Positions 6,650 through 14,332 are shown, counted from the first letter of the stretch. The stretch: 18,372 nucleotides of DNA from Pseudomonadota bacterium (GCA_030917985.1 JAUPTR010000257.1:1-18372), one strand, 5' to 3'. Notes: a model not told the origin generated them from the letters alone. A program made the numbers and translations.

Positions 6650-7201
6650 ATGCTACTGCAGCGCGAACAATCCACCTTATTGCTGGTAGACGTGCAGGAG
6701 AAACTGGCTTATGCCGTACATGCGGCGGCCAAACTGATTGATCACTGTGACTGGATGCTGCGCCTGGCGCAGGATTGCCATGTGCCGATTGTCATCAGCG
6801 AACAGTATCCGCGCGGTCTCGGCCCCACCCTGCCGGGGCTGTTGCAAACCGCCGGCAACACTACCCGACTGGATAAGACGGCATTTTCCTGCGTGGCGGC
6901 AGGTTGCCTGGATTTACCCGCCTGCAGTGATCGTAAGCAGATAGTTCTGATCGGTATTGAATCGCACGTATGTGTATTGCAAACAGCAATAGAACTACAC
7001 GCAGCAGGAAAACAGGTATTCGTGGTCGCCGATGCGGTATCATCGCGTTCGCCCGAAGACCGCGAACTGGCGCTGGCGCGCATGCGCAGCACCGGAATTC
7101 ATATCATCAGCCGCGAGATGGTGCTGTTTGAATGGATACGCGATTCGGGCCTCCCTCATTTCAAACAACTCAGTCAACGATATTTACAACAGAAATCATG
7201 A
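6650..7201 (+). CDS. Isochorismatase-family cysteine hydrolase (YcaC-like)
   Basis: The 183-residue protein is a single-domain alpha/beta hydrolase of the isochorismatase-like superfamily. The catalytic triad is visible as D14 (LLVDVQEKL), K76 (LDKTAFS) and C108 in GIESHVCV (102-109), preceded by the family cis-peptide position. Members include nicotinamidases, isochorismatases and YcaC-type hydrolases of unknown substrate; the SEQYPRGLGPT segment (50-60) matches the YcaC/hydrolase subgroup rather than nicotinamidase, which carries DxH zinc ligands not seen here. The substrate is therefore unknown. TTAGGAG (6638-6644) is a strong ribosome binding site for the ATG. Its stop codon overlaps the next start (ATGA), so translation of the two is probably coupled. 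Confidence 0.88.
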   Translation: MLLQREQSTLLLVDVQEKLAYAVHAAAKLIDHCDWMLRLAQDCHVPIVISEQYPRGLGPTLPGLLQTAGNTTRLDKTAFSCVAAGCLDLPACSDRKQIVLIGIESHVCVLQTAIELHAAGKQVFVVADAVSSRSPEDRELALARMRSTGIHIISREMVLFEWIRDSGLPHFKQLSQRYLQQKS

Positions 7202-7515
7202 GCAGCTTTGCCGAAACCCTGAAAACCCTCCCCTCCGTTGCCGAATTTTCCCGTCTGGATTTGTACGCTGGCGAGGCCTGCATTGCCAGCATCGAAAACA
7301 AGCCCGGCCAGGCAGGATCGCTGGCAGTCTACGCCTATCTGTTGCAGCAATTTGGCTGCATCAATGGTGATGCAGCCGCCCGAGGCTTGGCCCTGTATGG
7401 CGAGCATACGGCAGACGCCCGCAGCTTCCCGGGGAAACATCCGAACATTGATCGCCTGATTGCAATTGAACAAGGTGGTGCAGCACTTGAAGGCAAGCTC
7501 CTGCCGGCGGCCTGA
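7198..7515 (+). CDS. DUF2322-like small protein
   Basis: This is a 105-residue protein of unknown function. From memory of the family, FAETLKTLP at the start, ASIENKPGQAGSLAVY (about 30-45) and LALYGEHTADA...PGKHPNIDRL (about 64-88) look like DUF2322, which occurs in Neisseria and Pasteurellaceae; this assignment needs a profile search. There is no signal peptide, membrane segment or cysteine pair, so it is likely a soluble cytoplasmic protein. The ATG at 7198 overlaps the stop codon of the isochorismatase-type gene by four bases, which argues for joint expression and perhaps a joint role. A longer opening from 7132 lies inside the upstream gene and is not used. A terminator follows 22 bp after the stop codon. 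Confidence 0.8.
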   Translation: MSSFAETLKTLPSVAEFSRLDLYAGEACIASIENKPGQAGSLAVYAYLLQQFGCINGDAAARGLALYGEHTADARSFPGKHPNIDRLIAIEQGGAALEGKLLPAA

Positions 7516-7536
7516 ATCACAGCGCCGGCACAAACA

Positions 7537-7565
7537 AAAAAGGCATCCGTTATGGATGCCTTTTT
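7537..7565. terminator. Bidirectional terminator between the DUF2322-like gene and rhlE
   Basis: AAAAAGGCATCC (7537-7548) pairs perfectly with GGATGCCTTTTT (7554-7565) across the loop GTTAT. It has an A-run on one side and a T-run on the other and lies between convergent genes, so it can stop transcription from both sides. Confidence 0.93.
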
Positions 7566-7579
7566 CATTTACACAATCA

Positions 7580-8866
7580 TCAGCGCGCGCTGCGTGGTGG
7601 CAGCAGCAGCGCGGGAATCTGCTGCTCCCGACGGCCGCCAAAGCGACTTGGAGGCTCACCACTAGGCAACTGGGTGGTGTGAAACAAGGCTGCTGGAGAT
7701 GGCTTTTCCTTGACCGGCGCGGCACCCGGCTCAAAGCCATCAATCACGCTCACCGGCAGACTTTGCTTCACCAGCTTCTCGATCGCCGCCAGTTGCTTCT
7801 GCTCTTCCGGCGCCACCAGCGAAATGGCAATCCCCTTGGCGCCAGCGCGGCCAGTGCGGCCAATCCGGTGCACATAATCTTCCGGTGTATTCGGCAAATC
7901 GTAGTTGACCACAAACGGCAACTGATCGATATCCAGACCACGCGCAGCAACGTCGGTGGCCACCAGGATATTCAATTTTCCTTCCTTGAATTCGGCCAGC
8001 GTGGCAATACGCTGCTGCTGTGATTTTTCGCCATGAATCGAATCAGCAGAAAAACCGTCACGAATCAGATCACGCGACAGTTTTTCGGCACCATGACGCG
8101 TATTGCAAAACACGATCACCTGCGGGATTTTCTGCTTGCGCACCAGTTGTGCCAATACGGCACGTTTACGCCACAGTTCCACTGCGTGTACCCGTTGCTC
8201 GATCTGATCGGAAGTCTGATTCTGACGCGCCACTTCGATCAGCAACGGTGTTTTCTGGAACTGGTCGGCAAGTTTCTTGATTTCAGGCGAAAAAGTCGCC
8301 GAAAACAGCAAGGTCTGACGGTTTGCCGGCAACAAGGCGAGAATGCGGCGAATATCGGGCAGGAACCCCATATCCAGCATGCGATCCGCTTCGTCCATCA
8401 CCAGCACTTCCACGCGCGACAAGTTAACGGATTTCTGTTGTACGTGATCCAGCAAGCGCCCCGGTGTTGCCACCAGAACTTCAACGCCGGCACGCAGCTC
8501 ACGTGATTGCGGCTCGATATTTACGCCACCGAATACGACTGATGAACGCAATGGCAAATGTTTGCCATAAAGTTTGACACTATCGCCCACCTGATCGGCC
8601 AATTCGCGGGTTGGCGTCAGGATCAGCGCACGCACCGGGTGCATGGCCGGGGAGTGGCTGTTATTCGCCTGCGGCTGCAGCCGGCGCAGGATCGGCAGAG
8701 TAAAGCCCGCAGTTTTGCCAGTGCCGGTTTGTGCAGCAGCCAGGATGTCGCGACCAGACAATACAGCAGGAATGGCTTGTGCCTGAATCGGGGTCGGCTC
8801 GGTATAGCCTTGCTCGGCCACCGCGCGCAAAATTTCTTCACTCAAACCCAAATCAGCAAAAGACAT
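7580..8866 (-). CDS. rhlE: DEAD-box ATP-dependent RNA helicase, RhlE type
   Basis: The enzyme unwinds short RNA duplexes; RhlE members act in ribosome assembly, RNA decay and cold adaptation. All motifs are present in the 428-residue protein: Q motif around GYTEPTPIQ (20-28), motif I AQTGTGKT (45-52), Ia PTRELA (85-90), Ib TPGR (134-137), II DEAD (158-161), III SAT (189-191), V with ATDVAARGLDID (303-314), and VI HRIGRTGR (333-340). The tail after about 375 is short (some 50 residues, Pro/Arg-rich), without the long basic extension of many RhlE proteins. A TGGAG ribosome binding site precedes the ATG at 8866. It is convergent with the DUF2322-like gene. No terminator is seen between clsB and this gene, so read-through from the nudB operon may add to its own promoter. 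Confidence 0.93.
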   Translation of the reverse strand: MSFADLGLSEEILRAVAEQGYTEPTPIQAQAIPAVLSGRDILAAAQTGTGKTAGFTLPILRRLQPQANNSHSPAMHPVRALILTPTRELADQVGDSVKLYGKHLPLRSSVVFGGVNIEPQSRELRAGVEVLVATPGRLLDHVQQKSVNLSRVEVLVMDEADRMLDMGFLPDIRRILALLPANRQTLLFSATFSPEIKKLADQFQKTPLLIEVARQNQTSDQIEQRVHAVELWRKRAVLAQLVRKQKIPQVIVFCNTRHGAEKLSRDLIRDGFSADSIHGEKSQQQRIATLAEFKEGKLNILVATDVAARGLDIDQLPFVVNYDLPNTPEDYVHRIGRTGRAGAKGIAISLVAPEEQKQLAAIEKLVKQSLPVSVIDGFEPGAAPVKEKPSPAALFHTTQLPSGEPPSRFGGRREQQIPALLLPPRSAR

Positions 8867-8969
8867 TCATCACTCCAGCCGCCGTCATGGCAGCAACATC
8901 AACTTCAAAAAATCGGATTTGTGCGTGCGGGGAAAAGCGTCGTTTTGCCCACACCACAGCTTGGGCGCG

Positions 8970-8975
8970 ATTATA
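8970..8975 (-). promoter_or_regulatory. Candidate rhlE promoter, -10 element
   Basis: On the minus strand, 8975-8970 reads TATAAT, a perfect -10. The -35 region at 16-18 bp is weak (CGGTTT-like). It would give a leader of about 97 nt before the rhlE ATG. Apart from this, the 199 bp between clsB and rhlE shows nothing recognisable. Confidence 0.45.
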
Positions 8976-9065
8976 GCGTAAAAATGCACAAAAACCGGAG
9001 CTTAGACAGGAACAGGAGGAAATGGAAACGTTGCAGCCATCACCGATACTGCCAGAAATCAGCAA

Positions 9066-10244
9066 TCACTCATCGGCAGCCGAACGATATTCGCGCTTCC
9101 CATAGCCGGCAATGCCCATCAGCAGCCGCACCAGAACATAACTAAGCCATGCCATCAAACGCGCAGCCAGCGTACGCTCGCGCACATCCGACAACAGAAT
9201 GGGCACCGAACGCTCTTGCATCGAACGCTGCAGATCGGCACGCAGTTCACACGCAAAACGCGCATCACGCACCATCACGTTGGCTTCGCGCGCCAGCAAC
9301 AGGCTGAACGGATCGATATTCGAAGAGCCAACCGTTGCCCAGTGCTGATCCACCACCGCAACCTTGGCATGCATAAAGCTGGCGGTATATTCGAAGATCT
9401 CGATACCTCCTTCGAGAAAACGCCGGTAGAGCGTGCGCGAAGCATGGTGCAGCAGCCAATATTCCACCCGGCCCTGAAGCAGGATCACGACCCGCACACC
9501 GCGTTTTGCCGCGTCCAGCAAATGCTGACGGAAGGCATAGCCAGGGAGAAAATAAGCGCAGGCAATAACAATTTCCTGCCTGGCAGCAGCAATTGCCGCC
9601 AGATATTCCTGCTCAATGGCGCGGCGATTGCGCAGGTTGTCGCGCACCACCAGTGCGGCCTGCATGGTGCCATGCCCCACCAGCGTCAATGGAAGCCGTG
9701 GCAAGGTCAACCATGGATACTTGAACTGCGCCCAGCAGGTTTGCCACCACAGATGTCTGACTGCGGCATACAACATGCCCAGCAGCGGGCCTTCCACCCG
9801 CACCGCATAGTCATAACGTGGCGGCACCTGATTTGGGGTGTTGAAATCGTCGATGACATTGATGCCGCCAACAAAGCCGACACGGGCATCAATCAGCGCC
9901 ACCTTGCGATGCATGCGCCGCAGCCTGTGCCGGTGCAGGCTGAAGCGCGACAGTTCGGGGCGAAAGAACATCACCCTCACTCCGGACTGCAACAAGGCAT
10001 GTTGCAAGTCCTCGGGAAAACTGCGACAACCAAAGCCGTCCATCACCAGACTCACCAACACGCCACGCCGGGCCGCCTGCATCAATGCGTCGGCAACCTC
10101 AAGGCCGGTTCGGTCAGGCTCGAAAATATAGGTTTCAAGATGCACCGAGTGTATCGCAGCAGCGATTTCGTTCAATAAAGCCGGAAAATACTCGCCACCA
10201 TTGCGCAACAACTGAATCCGGTTGCCGCCCAGATAACGATTCAT
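9066..10244 (-). CDS. clsB: Cardiolipin synthase B-type phospholipase D-family protein
   Basis: The protein joins phosphatidyl groups to make cardiolipin, or does a related phosphatidyl transfer, at the inner membrane. The 392-residue sequence has two HxKxxxxD motifs of the phospholipase D superfamily: H112-K114-D119 followed by GFVGGINV, and H292-K294-D299 followed by TVGSSNIDPFS. The start GGNRIQLLRNGGEYF (6-20) and lack of N-terminal membrane helices fit ClsB (YbhO) rather than ClsA. A hydrophobic stretch near the C-terminus (about 365-380) may help membrane association. Its ATG overlaps the stop of the endonuclease/phosphatase-type gene upstream (ATGA, 10241-10244). In E. coli, clsB also sits beside ybhP, which is of that same type, supporting the call. 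Confidence 0.92.
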   Translation of the reverse strand: MNRYLGGNRIQLLRNGGEYFPALLNEIAAAIHSVHLETYIFEPDRTGLEVADALMQAARRGVLVSLVMDGFGCRSFPEDLQHALLQSGVRVMFFRPELSRFSLHRHRLRRMHRKVALIDARVGFVGGINVIDDFNTPNQVPPRYDYAVRVEGPLLGMLYAAVRHLWWQTCWAQFKYPWLTLPRLPLTLVGHGTMQAALVVRDNLRNRRAIEQEYLAAIAAARQEIVIACAYFLPGYAFRQHLLDAAKRGVRVVILLQGRVEYWLLHHASRTLYRRFLEGGIEIFEYTASFMHAKVAVVDQHWATVGSSNIDPFSLLLAREANVMVRDARFACELRADLQRSMQERSVPILLSDVRERTLAARLMAWLSYVLVRLLMGIAGYGKREYRSAADE

Positions 10245-10993
10245 CGAGCTCGCCTCATGGTGGCCGACAACGGCGCATGGTCAGAAATTTTCGACCACGG
10301 CAGACCGCCGTGCACCTTGGCGTGTTCAATGTGAAAGCCACGGTAGTAGATGCGATCCAGCGTCAGCACCGGCAGCTTGGCCGGAAAACTGCGCGCTGGC
10401 ATGCCATGCAGCGACTCAAACACCTCGCGTAACGCCAGTTCTTCAGTAAACACTTTACAGGCCTGCTGCCGCCAGTCGTTGAAATCGCCGGCAATGATCA
10501 GCGGCGCATCTGTTGGCACCAGGGTTTCAATGCGTTGGCGCAGCGCTTTCAGCTGCTTGGTGCGATCGCGGCCCAGCAGGTTCAGATGCACACAGATGCA
10601 ATGCAGCGGCTCATGCCAGCTTGGCACCTGAATTTGCGCATGCAGCAATCCCCGGCTTTCAAAACGGTTCACCGAAATATCCTGATTCTCCCAGTCGAGA
10701 ATCGGAAAACGCGAGAGGATGGCATTGCCATGGTGGCCGTGTTCGTAGACGGCATTGCTGCCATAGGCCACCCGATGTGCCAGCGATTCGGCAAGGAACT
10801 GGTGTTGCGGCGCCTGCGGCCAGTGGGCAAAGCGCCGTGCATGGCCCTCGTGCTCGCCCTGCACCTCCTGCAAAAACAGGATATCGGCATGCAGTTGCTG
10901 CAAATGATGGCGCATATCGTGCAGGGTCACGCGTCGATTGAATTGCGACAAGCCCTTGTGGATGTTGTATGTGGCAATGCGCAGCACGGCCAT
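10241..10993 (-). CDS. Endonuclease/exonuclease/phosphatase-family protein (YbhP-like)
   Basis: The 250-residue protein is a metal-dependent phosphodiesterase or phosphatase of the EEP (DNase I-like) fold. Active-site positions are visible: N10 in TYNIHKG, E43 in LFLQEVQG, H136 in CVHLNLLGRDR, D170 and N172 in AGDFNDW, D213 in TLDRIYYRG, and the final D238-H239 in SDHAPL. The E. coli relative YbhP is encoded next to clsB and has no firmly known substrate; a role in phospholipid turnover is a guess from context. There is no signal peptide. The ribosome binding site CAGGAG lies within the last codons of nudB, and the stop overlaps the clsB start, so the three genes form one tightly packed transcript. 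Confidence 0.88.
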   Translation of the reverse strand: MAVLRIATYNIHKGLSQFNRRVTLHDMRHHLQQLHADILFLQEVQGEHEGHARRFAHWPQAPQHQFLAESLAHRVAYGSNAVYEHGHHGNAILSRFPILDWENQDISVNRFESRGLLHAQIQVPSWHEPLHCICVHLNLLGRDRTKQLKALRQRIETLVPTDAPLIIAGDFNDWRQQACKVFTEELALREVFESLHGMPARSFPAKLPVLTLDRIYYRGFHIEHAKVHGGLPWSKISDHAPLSATMRRAR

Positions 10994-10999
10994 ACCGGA

Positions 11000-11452
11000 T
11001 TACTCCTGTAACAACGGCGACTTCAGCGGCAAGGCGCGGATCGCCTCGGCGTTGCTGGCGGAAAACACCTGCGTTGCAGCCTCCTGCCATGGCACCCAGC
11101 GATAGGCCAGATGCTCGCGCGGTGCGAGCCGTGGCGCGAGGGGCTGGGGCAGACACAAACTGAAAACATGCTCAGTGTTGTGCGTGGTGCCAGGCGGATA
11201 ACGATGGCGCCACTTGTGGTAAATCTCGTAACGATTCTGCTGTTGCCAGTCACGCAGATTGTCGGCGTTGGCAACAAAGCCAGTCTCTTCGCCTACTTCG
11301 CGCACTGCGGTCTGCCACAACGTTTCATCACCTTCACGACTGCCGGTTACCGACTGCCAGGAACCAGGATAGTCGGCCCGCTCCAGCAACAGCACCTGCA
11401 GGTCGGGCGTGTGAATCACAATAAGGGCAGAAATCGGTTGTTTGATAGGCAT
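11000..11452 (-). CDS. nudB: Dihydroneopterin triphosphate diphosphatase
   Basis: NudB removes diphosphate from dihydroneopterin triphosphate, an early step of folate synthesis. The 150-residue Nudix protein has the complete Nudix box from G37 to G58: GSREGDE, then REVGEETG with R51, E52, E55 and E56 as catalytic or metal-binding residues. The stretch VLLLERADYPGSWQSVTGS (20-38) and the HNTEHVFSL segment (about 91-99) are typical of NudB rather than general mutator enzymes. The ribosome binding site before the ATG at 11452 is poor. Upstream lies a long leader with a good promoter, and downstream the YbhP-like gene begins 6 bp after the nudB stop. In many betaproteobacteria nudB follows aspS; here it does not. 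Confidence 0.9.
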   Translation of the reverse strand: MPIKQPISALIVIHTPDLQVLLLERADYPGSWQSVTGSREGDETLWQTAVREVGEETGFVANADNLRDWQQQNRYEIYHKWRHRYPPGTTHNTEHVFSLCLPQPLAPRLAPREHLAYRWVPWQEAATQVFSASNAEAIRALPLKSPLLQE

Positions 11453-11483
11453 GATGAGAAGGTCGGGCTTTTTGCAAATTGTC

Positions 11484-11672
11484 CTAAAAACTGCAACTGA
11501 ATGCGCCTGACCGCGCTTTGATCGGCTTGCCAGTTAAGGCGTGACGATGCGGAGCACTGTTGCGCGCCAGAAGAAACGACGCAGTATGACGCGACGAGCA
11601 CCCTGCTGCCGGGTGCATGGCGCGCCTCCCCACAAGGTTAACGGCAACAATATGCAACAACTCAGCATTCAT
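11484..11672 (-). CDS. Candidate small ORF in the nudB leader
   Basis: This 62-codon frame starts at the ATG at 11672, with GGAG 7 nt upstream, and ends 31 bp before nudB. An internal in-frame ATG at 11618 has an even stronger GGGGAGG site 6 nt upstream and would give 44 residues. The product is rich in Ala, Arg, His and Ser, with a short hydrophobic N-terminus (ELLHIVAVNLV), and resembles nothing I know. The extended -10 promoter only about 37 nt upstream makes translation plausible. The composition is also what chance frames in GC-rich DNA look like, and the same bases form stable hairpins, so a non-coding leader RNA is an equal alternative. Confidence 0.25.
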   Translation of the reverse strand: MNAELLHIVAVNLVGRRAMHPAAGCSSRHTASFLLARNSAPHRHALTGKPIKARSGAFSCSF

Positions 11673-11710
11673 TGGATGTCTCCAGGGAAAACAGGCGGTC
11701 AACTGCGGCT
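11500..11710 (-). ncRNA. Candidate structured leader or small RNA upstream of nudB
   Basis: Several complementary blocks nest within the presumed transcript. An outer pair is TGACCGC near the 5' end with GCGGTCA (plus-strand 11508-11514). A 7-bp GC arm pairs 11619-11625 with 11562-11568. An inner hairpin pairs GCACCC (11598-11603) with GGGTGC (11611-11616). A T-run follows near 11483-11490. The size of about 200 nt and the rod-like nesting resemble small regulatory RNAs in general, but I do not recognise a known family. Confidence 0.25.
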
Positions 11711-11716
11711 TTCAGG

Positions 11717-11725
11717 ATTATAGCA
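11717..11725 (-). promoter_or_regulatory. Extended -10 promoter reading toward nudB
   Basis: The minus strand reads TGCTATAAT here: a perfect TATAAT with the TGn extension. No good -35 is present, as is usual for extended -10 promoters. Transcription would start near 11709-11710, giving a leader of about 255 nt before nudB. Confidence 0.5.
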
Positions 11726-11770
11726 AGCAGAGCCCGACATAAGCGCTGAGAGCCTGCCGGGTGTCTGCAA

Positions 11771-11799
11771 TTGACCAAAGTAGTCTGGCACCGGATGAT
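11771..11799 (+). promoter_or_regulatory. Weak candidate promoter of the AI-2E-type gene
   Basis: TTGACC (11771-11776) is followed at 17 bp by GATGAT (11794-11799), 4 of 6 to the -10 consensus. It is divergent from the nudB promoter, about 45 bp away. Confidence 0.3.
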
Positions 11800-11858
11800 G
11801 ACGGTCCACCTGTGCATGCGCAAAAACCCTTGCCTGCCGTCGCGTAGCGGCGAAACAA

Positions 11859-12926
11859 ATGTCAACAGAACCTGCAACGGAAAAAATATTGATGAACCCG
11901 CTTGCGCCACGCCATGCACGTTTTACTGCTTTCATACTGATGGCCCTGCTGTTTCTGGGGTTGGTTGAACTTGGGCTGCTGGTGCCGATTTATGCCGGGC
12001 TACTGGCCTATTCACTGATTCTGGCACTGGCAGCACGTTGGACGGCACACCCGGGTCAACAGCAGCGCTCGCGCTGGCTAGGGGTGGCAGCTGTCGCTGC
12101 GCTGGTGGTACTCGGGCTGCTGCTGATGGCCACCGGCCTGCATCTGGCGCTGCGCAATGGCCATGGCGTGCAGGATCTGATGCACAAGATGGGCGACATC
12201 CTCGCCTCGGCACGCGCCTGGCTGCCGCAGCAGATCCAGACCGAGCTACCGGAACAGCAGGCACTGCTGCAACAGGCCAGTGTCTGGCTGAAAGAGCATG
12301 CCAGCGAGCTGGGTTCGATCAGTTTCGGCGCAATTGCCGGGGTAGGCTATGCGCTGGTCGGCATTCTGCTTGGTGCGCTGATTGCCGTAAACGGCATCAC
12401 CGGGACAATGACACATCGACCGCTGAGCCAATTGTTGCTGCTGCAGGTCGATGCATTGCGCGATGCCTTCTGGCGCGTAGCAACGGCACAGGTAAAAATT
12501 TCGCTGATCAACACCGCATGTACCGGCATCTACCTGCTGCTGGTATTGCCCGCAATGGGCGTACAGCTGCCGCTGGCCAAAACCCTGGTGGCGATCACGT
12601 TTGTCTGCGGCCTGCTGCCCGTGGTGGGCAATCTGCTGTCGAACACTGCAATCGTCACCATCGGCCTGAATTACTCACTACCGGTGGCGGCGGGGGCACT
12701 CTTGTTTCTGGTTACCATCCACAAGCTGGAATATTTCATCAATGCGAGGATTGTCGGCCACAACATCAATGCGCGCATCTGGGAACTGCTGATCGCCATG
12801 CTGCTGCTGGAGCGCCTGCTGGGCATTGCCGGGCTGGTGGCCGCACCGGTGTTCTATGCCTGGCTCAAGGCAGAATGGCTGCGCTGGGACGAATTGCCGC
12901 CCGAAGCAAATATTGACCAGGCTTAA
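11859..12926 (+). CDS. AI-2E family (PerM/UPF0118) membrane transporter
   Basis: The protein has 355 residues and about eight membrane helices: a first hydrophobic group (about 22-105), a long polar, Gln/Leu-rich extracytoplasmic segment (about 108-155), and a second group (about 158-340). The C-terminal block with CGLLPVVGNLLSNT and ITIHKLEYF-like VTIHKLEYFINARIVG, followed by LLGIAGLVAAPVFYAWL, is the family signature. Members export varied substrates (autoinducer-2, sodium/proton exchange in some) and the actual cargo cannot be told from sequence. The ATG at 11859 has no clear ribosome binding site; the ATG at 11892, with CGGAAA 10 nt upstream, would remove 11 residues and is equally likely. 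The next gene follows after about 60 bp on the same strand. Confidence 0.85.
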   Translation: MSTEPATEKILMNPLAPRHARFTAFILMALLFLGLVELGLLVPIYAGLLAYSLILALAARWTAHPGQQQRSRWLGVAAVAALVVLGLLLMATGLHLALRNGHGVQDLMHKMGDILASARAWLPQQIQTELPEQQALLQQASVWLKEHASELGSISFGAIAGVGYALVGILLGALIAVNGITGTMTHRPLSQLLLLQVDALRDAFWRVATAQVKISLINTACTGIYLLLVLPAMGVQLPLAKTLVAITFVCGLLPVVGNLLSNTAIVTIGLNYSLPVAAGALLFLVTIHKLEYFINARIVGHNINARIWELLIAMLLLERLLGIAGLVAAPVFYAWLKAEWLRWDELPPEANIDQA

Positions 12927-12985
12927 TGGCGCCGCCACGGCCGCTGTCTACAATGTAATGCATGCTCATTGCAGGGTTGCGCCGA

Positions 12986-14248
12986 ATGAATCTGTCTTTT
13001 CTTGCCAACACCGAACTGGTTTCACTGCCCGCCTTCGCCAGCAGTCTGGCAATCGGCCTGCTGATGGGGCTGGAACGCGAACGCAGCCCGGCCGCCAATG
13101 CCGGCTTGCGTACCTTTGCGCTGACTGCGCTGCTGGGTACGCTATCAGCCATGCTCGCAGAGCTGACACACATGCCCTTGCTGATCGGCTTTGCCATGGC
13201 CGGAGTAGGCATCGGCATCATCAGCTCTTATTTCCTGCAGGTGCCACAGAACCGCGACCCCGGCACCACCACCCAGGTGGCCCTACTGTTGTGTTTTGGC
13301 TTGGGCGTTTTGTGCTGGTACGAAAACCAGACACTGGCGGTGATGCTGGGGGTAACCGCCACATTATTGCTGTATTTCAAGACTGAACTCTCGGGTATGT
13401 CAAAACACCTGAGCCGCAAGGATTTGTTTTCCATCCTGCAATTCAGCGTGCTCAGTTTCGTTATTCTGCCGGTGTTGCCGAACCAGGAATTCGGTCCATA
13501 TCAGGCGTTTAACCCCTACCAGACCTGGATGATGGTGGTACTGATTTCAGGTATGGGGCTGGCCGGCTTTGTTCTGCTGCGGATTTTTGGTGCACAGATG
13601 GGCGCCCCGCTGCTGGGGCTGATGGGCGGCATGGTATCAAGCACTGCCACCACGCTCAGTTATGCGCGCCACGCACATGAGGATGCCAAGCTGCAGTATT
13701 TCGCCATCACCGTGATCGTGCTGGCAAATCTGACGATTTTTGTGCGGCTTTGCATTCTGGGTGTGGTGGTGTCACCGGATATTGCCCGGTCGCTGATCAC
13801 CATGCTGGGTGTGGCCTTGATCTGCGGGCTGGCGGCAGTAGGCCTGCAGCTGCGCGGCGAACACGAGCCGAATGCCTCGCCGGAAATGAAAAATCCAACC
13901 GAACTCGGCACAGCGCTCACCTTTGGCGCCATTTACGCGATTGTGCTGTTCTGCTCAGCTTGGCTCAACGATATCGCCGGCAACCGCGGAATCTATCTGG
14001 TGGCGCTAGCGTCCGGCCTGACCGATGTGGATGCCATCACCCTCTCGTCGCTGCGCCTCTACAATCAGGGGCGCCTGCCAGGGGATACGGCGCTGATCGC
14101 CATTGCGCTGGCAGTGCTCGCCAACACGGGATTCAAGCTGGGACTGATTGTGAGCATAGGCGGCTGGCAGCTTGCCAAACGCTGCGCGCCGGTGCTGATT
14201 GCCGCAACCTTTGGCTTGCTGGGTGGGCTGGCGCTGACCGTGATCTGA
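12986..14248 (+). CDS. MgtC/SapB-family membrane protein with DUF4010 domain
   Basis: The 420-residue protein has an N-terminal MgtC-like module (about 14-135) with GLLMGLERER (25-34) and AGLRTFALTALLG (39-51), and a C-terminal DUF4010 module with GGMVSSTATTLSYAR (214-228) and SGLTDVDAITLS. I count roughly twelve hydrophobic segments. The function is unknown; MgtC proteins modulate the F-type ATPase and magnesium homeostasis in some pathogens, but that should not be carried over to this long two-domain type. AGGG (12973-12976) supports the ATG at 12986 over an in-frame ATG at 12962. TACAAT (12949-12954) could be a -10 element of its own promoter; otherwise it is co-transcribed with the AI-2E-type gene. 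No terminator is obvious after the stop codon. Confidence 0.85.
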   Translation: MNLSFLANTELVSLPAFASSLAIGLLMGLERERSPAANAGLRTFALTALLGTLSAMLAELTHMPLLIGFAMAGVGIGIISSYFLQVPQNRDPGTTTQVALLLCFGLGVLCWYENQTLAVMLGVTATLLLYFKTELSGMSKHLSRKDLFSILQFSVLSFVILPVLPNQEFGPYQAFNPYQTWMMVVLISGMGLAGFVLLRIFGAQMGAPLLGLMGGMVSSTATTLSYARHAHEDAKLQYFAITVIVLANLTIFVRLCILGVVVSPDIARSLITMLGVALICGLAAVGLQLRGEHEPNASPEMKNPTELGTALTFGAIYAIVLFCSAWLNDIAGNRGIYLVALASGLTDVDAITLSSLRLYNQGRLPGDTALIAIALAVLANTGFKLGLIVSIGGWQLAKRCAPVLIAATFGLLGGLALTVI

Positions 14249-14270
14249 GTCAGAACGGGCACAGTCGCTA

Positions 14271-14300
14271 TTGATAGCCATTATCATTTACATCTATAAT
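14271..14300 (+). promoter_or_regulatory. fbpA promoter with overlapping Fur box
   Basis: TTGATA (14271-14276) and TATAAT (14295-14300) with an 18-bp spacer form a strong sigma-70 promoter. The 15-bp palindrome TGATAGCCATTATCA (14272-14286) matches the 7-1-7 Fur consensus TGATAAT-N-ATTATCA at 12 of 14 positions and covers the -35 element and spacer. Iron-bound Fur should therefore repress fbpA. The expected start point is near 14307. Confidence 0.8.
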
Positions 14301-14332
14301 CGCCAACTTACATCGTCAACAGGAGTACCGCA

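Noticed and set aside
9216..10178. 320-codon plus-strand frame over clsB
   Set aside because: It lies opposite clsB with both phospholipase D motifs; the translation shows no domain and is His/Gln-rich, as expected for a shadow frame.
11500..11710. 6S RNA (ssrS) next to a folate gene, as in E. coli
   Set aside because: Size and nested pairing are suggestive, but I could not recognise the conserved 6S bubble or closing-stem sequences, so no family name is given.
12038..12916. 292-codon frame within the AI-2E-type gene
   Set aside because: It is a different frame of the same strand, rich in Arg, Gly, Ala and Cys, without membrane segments; the real frame has the family signature.
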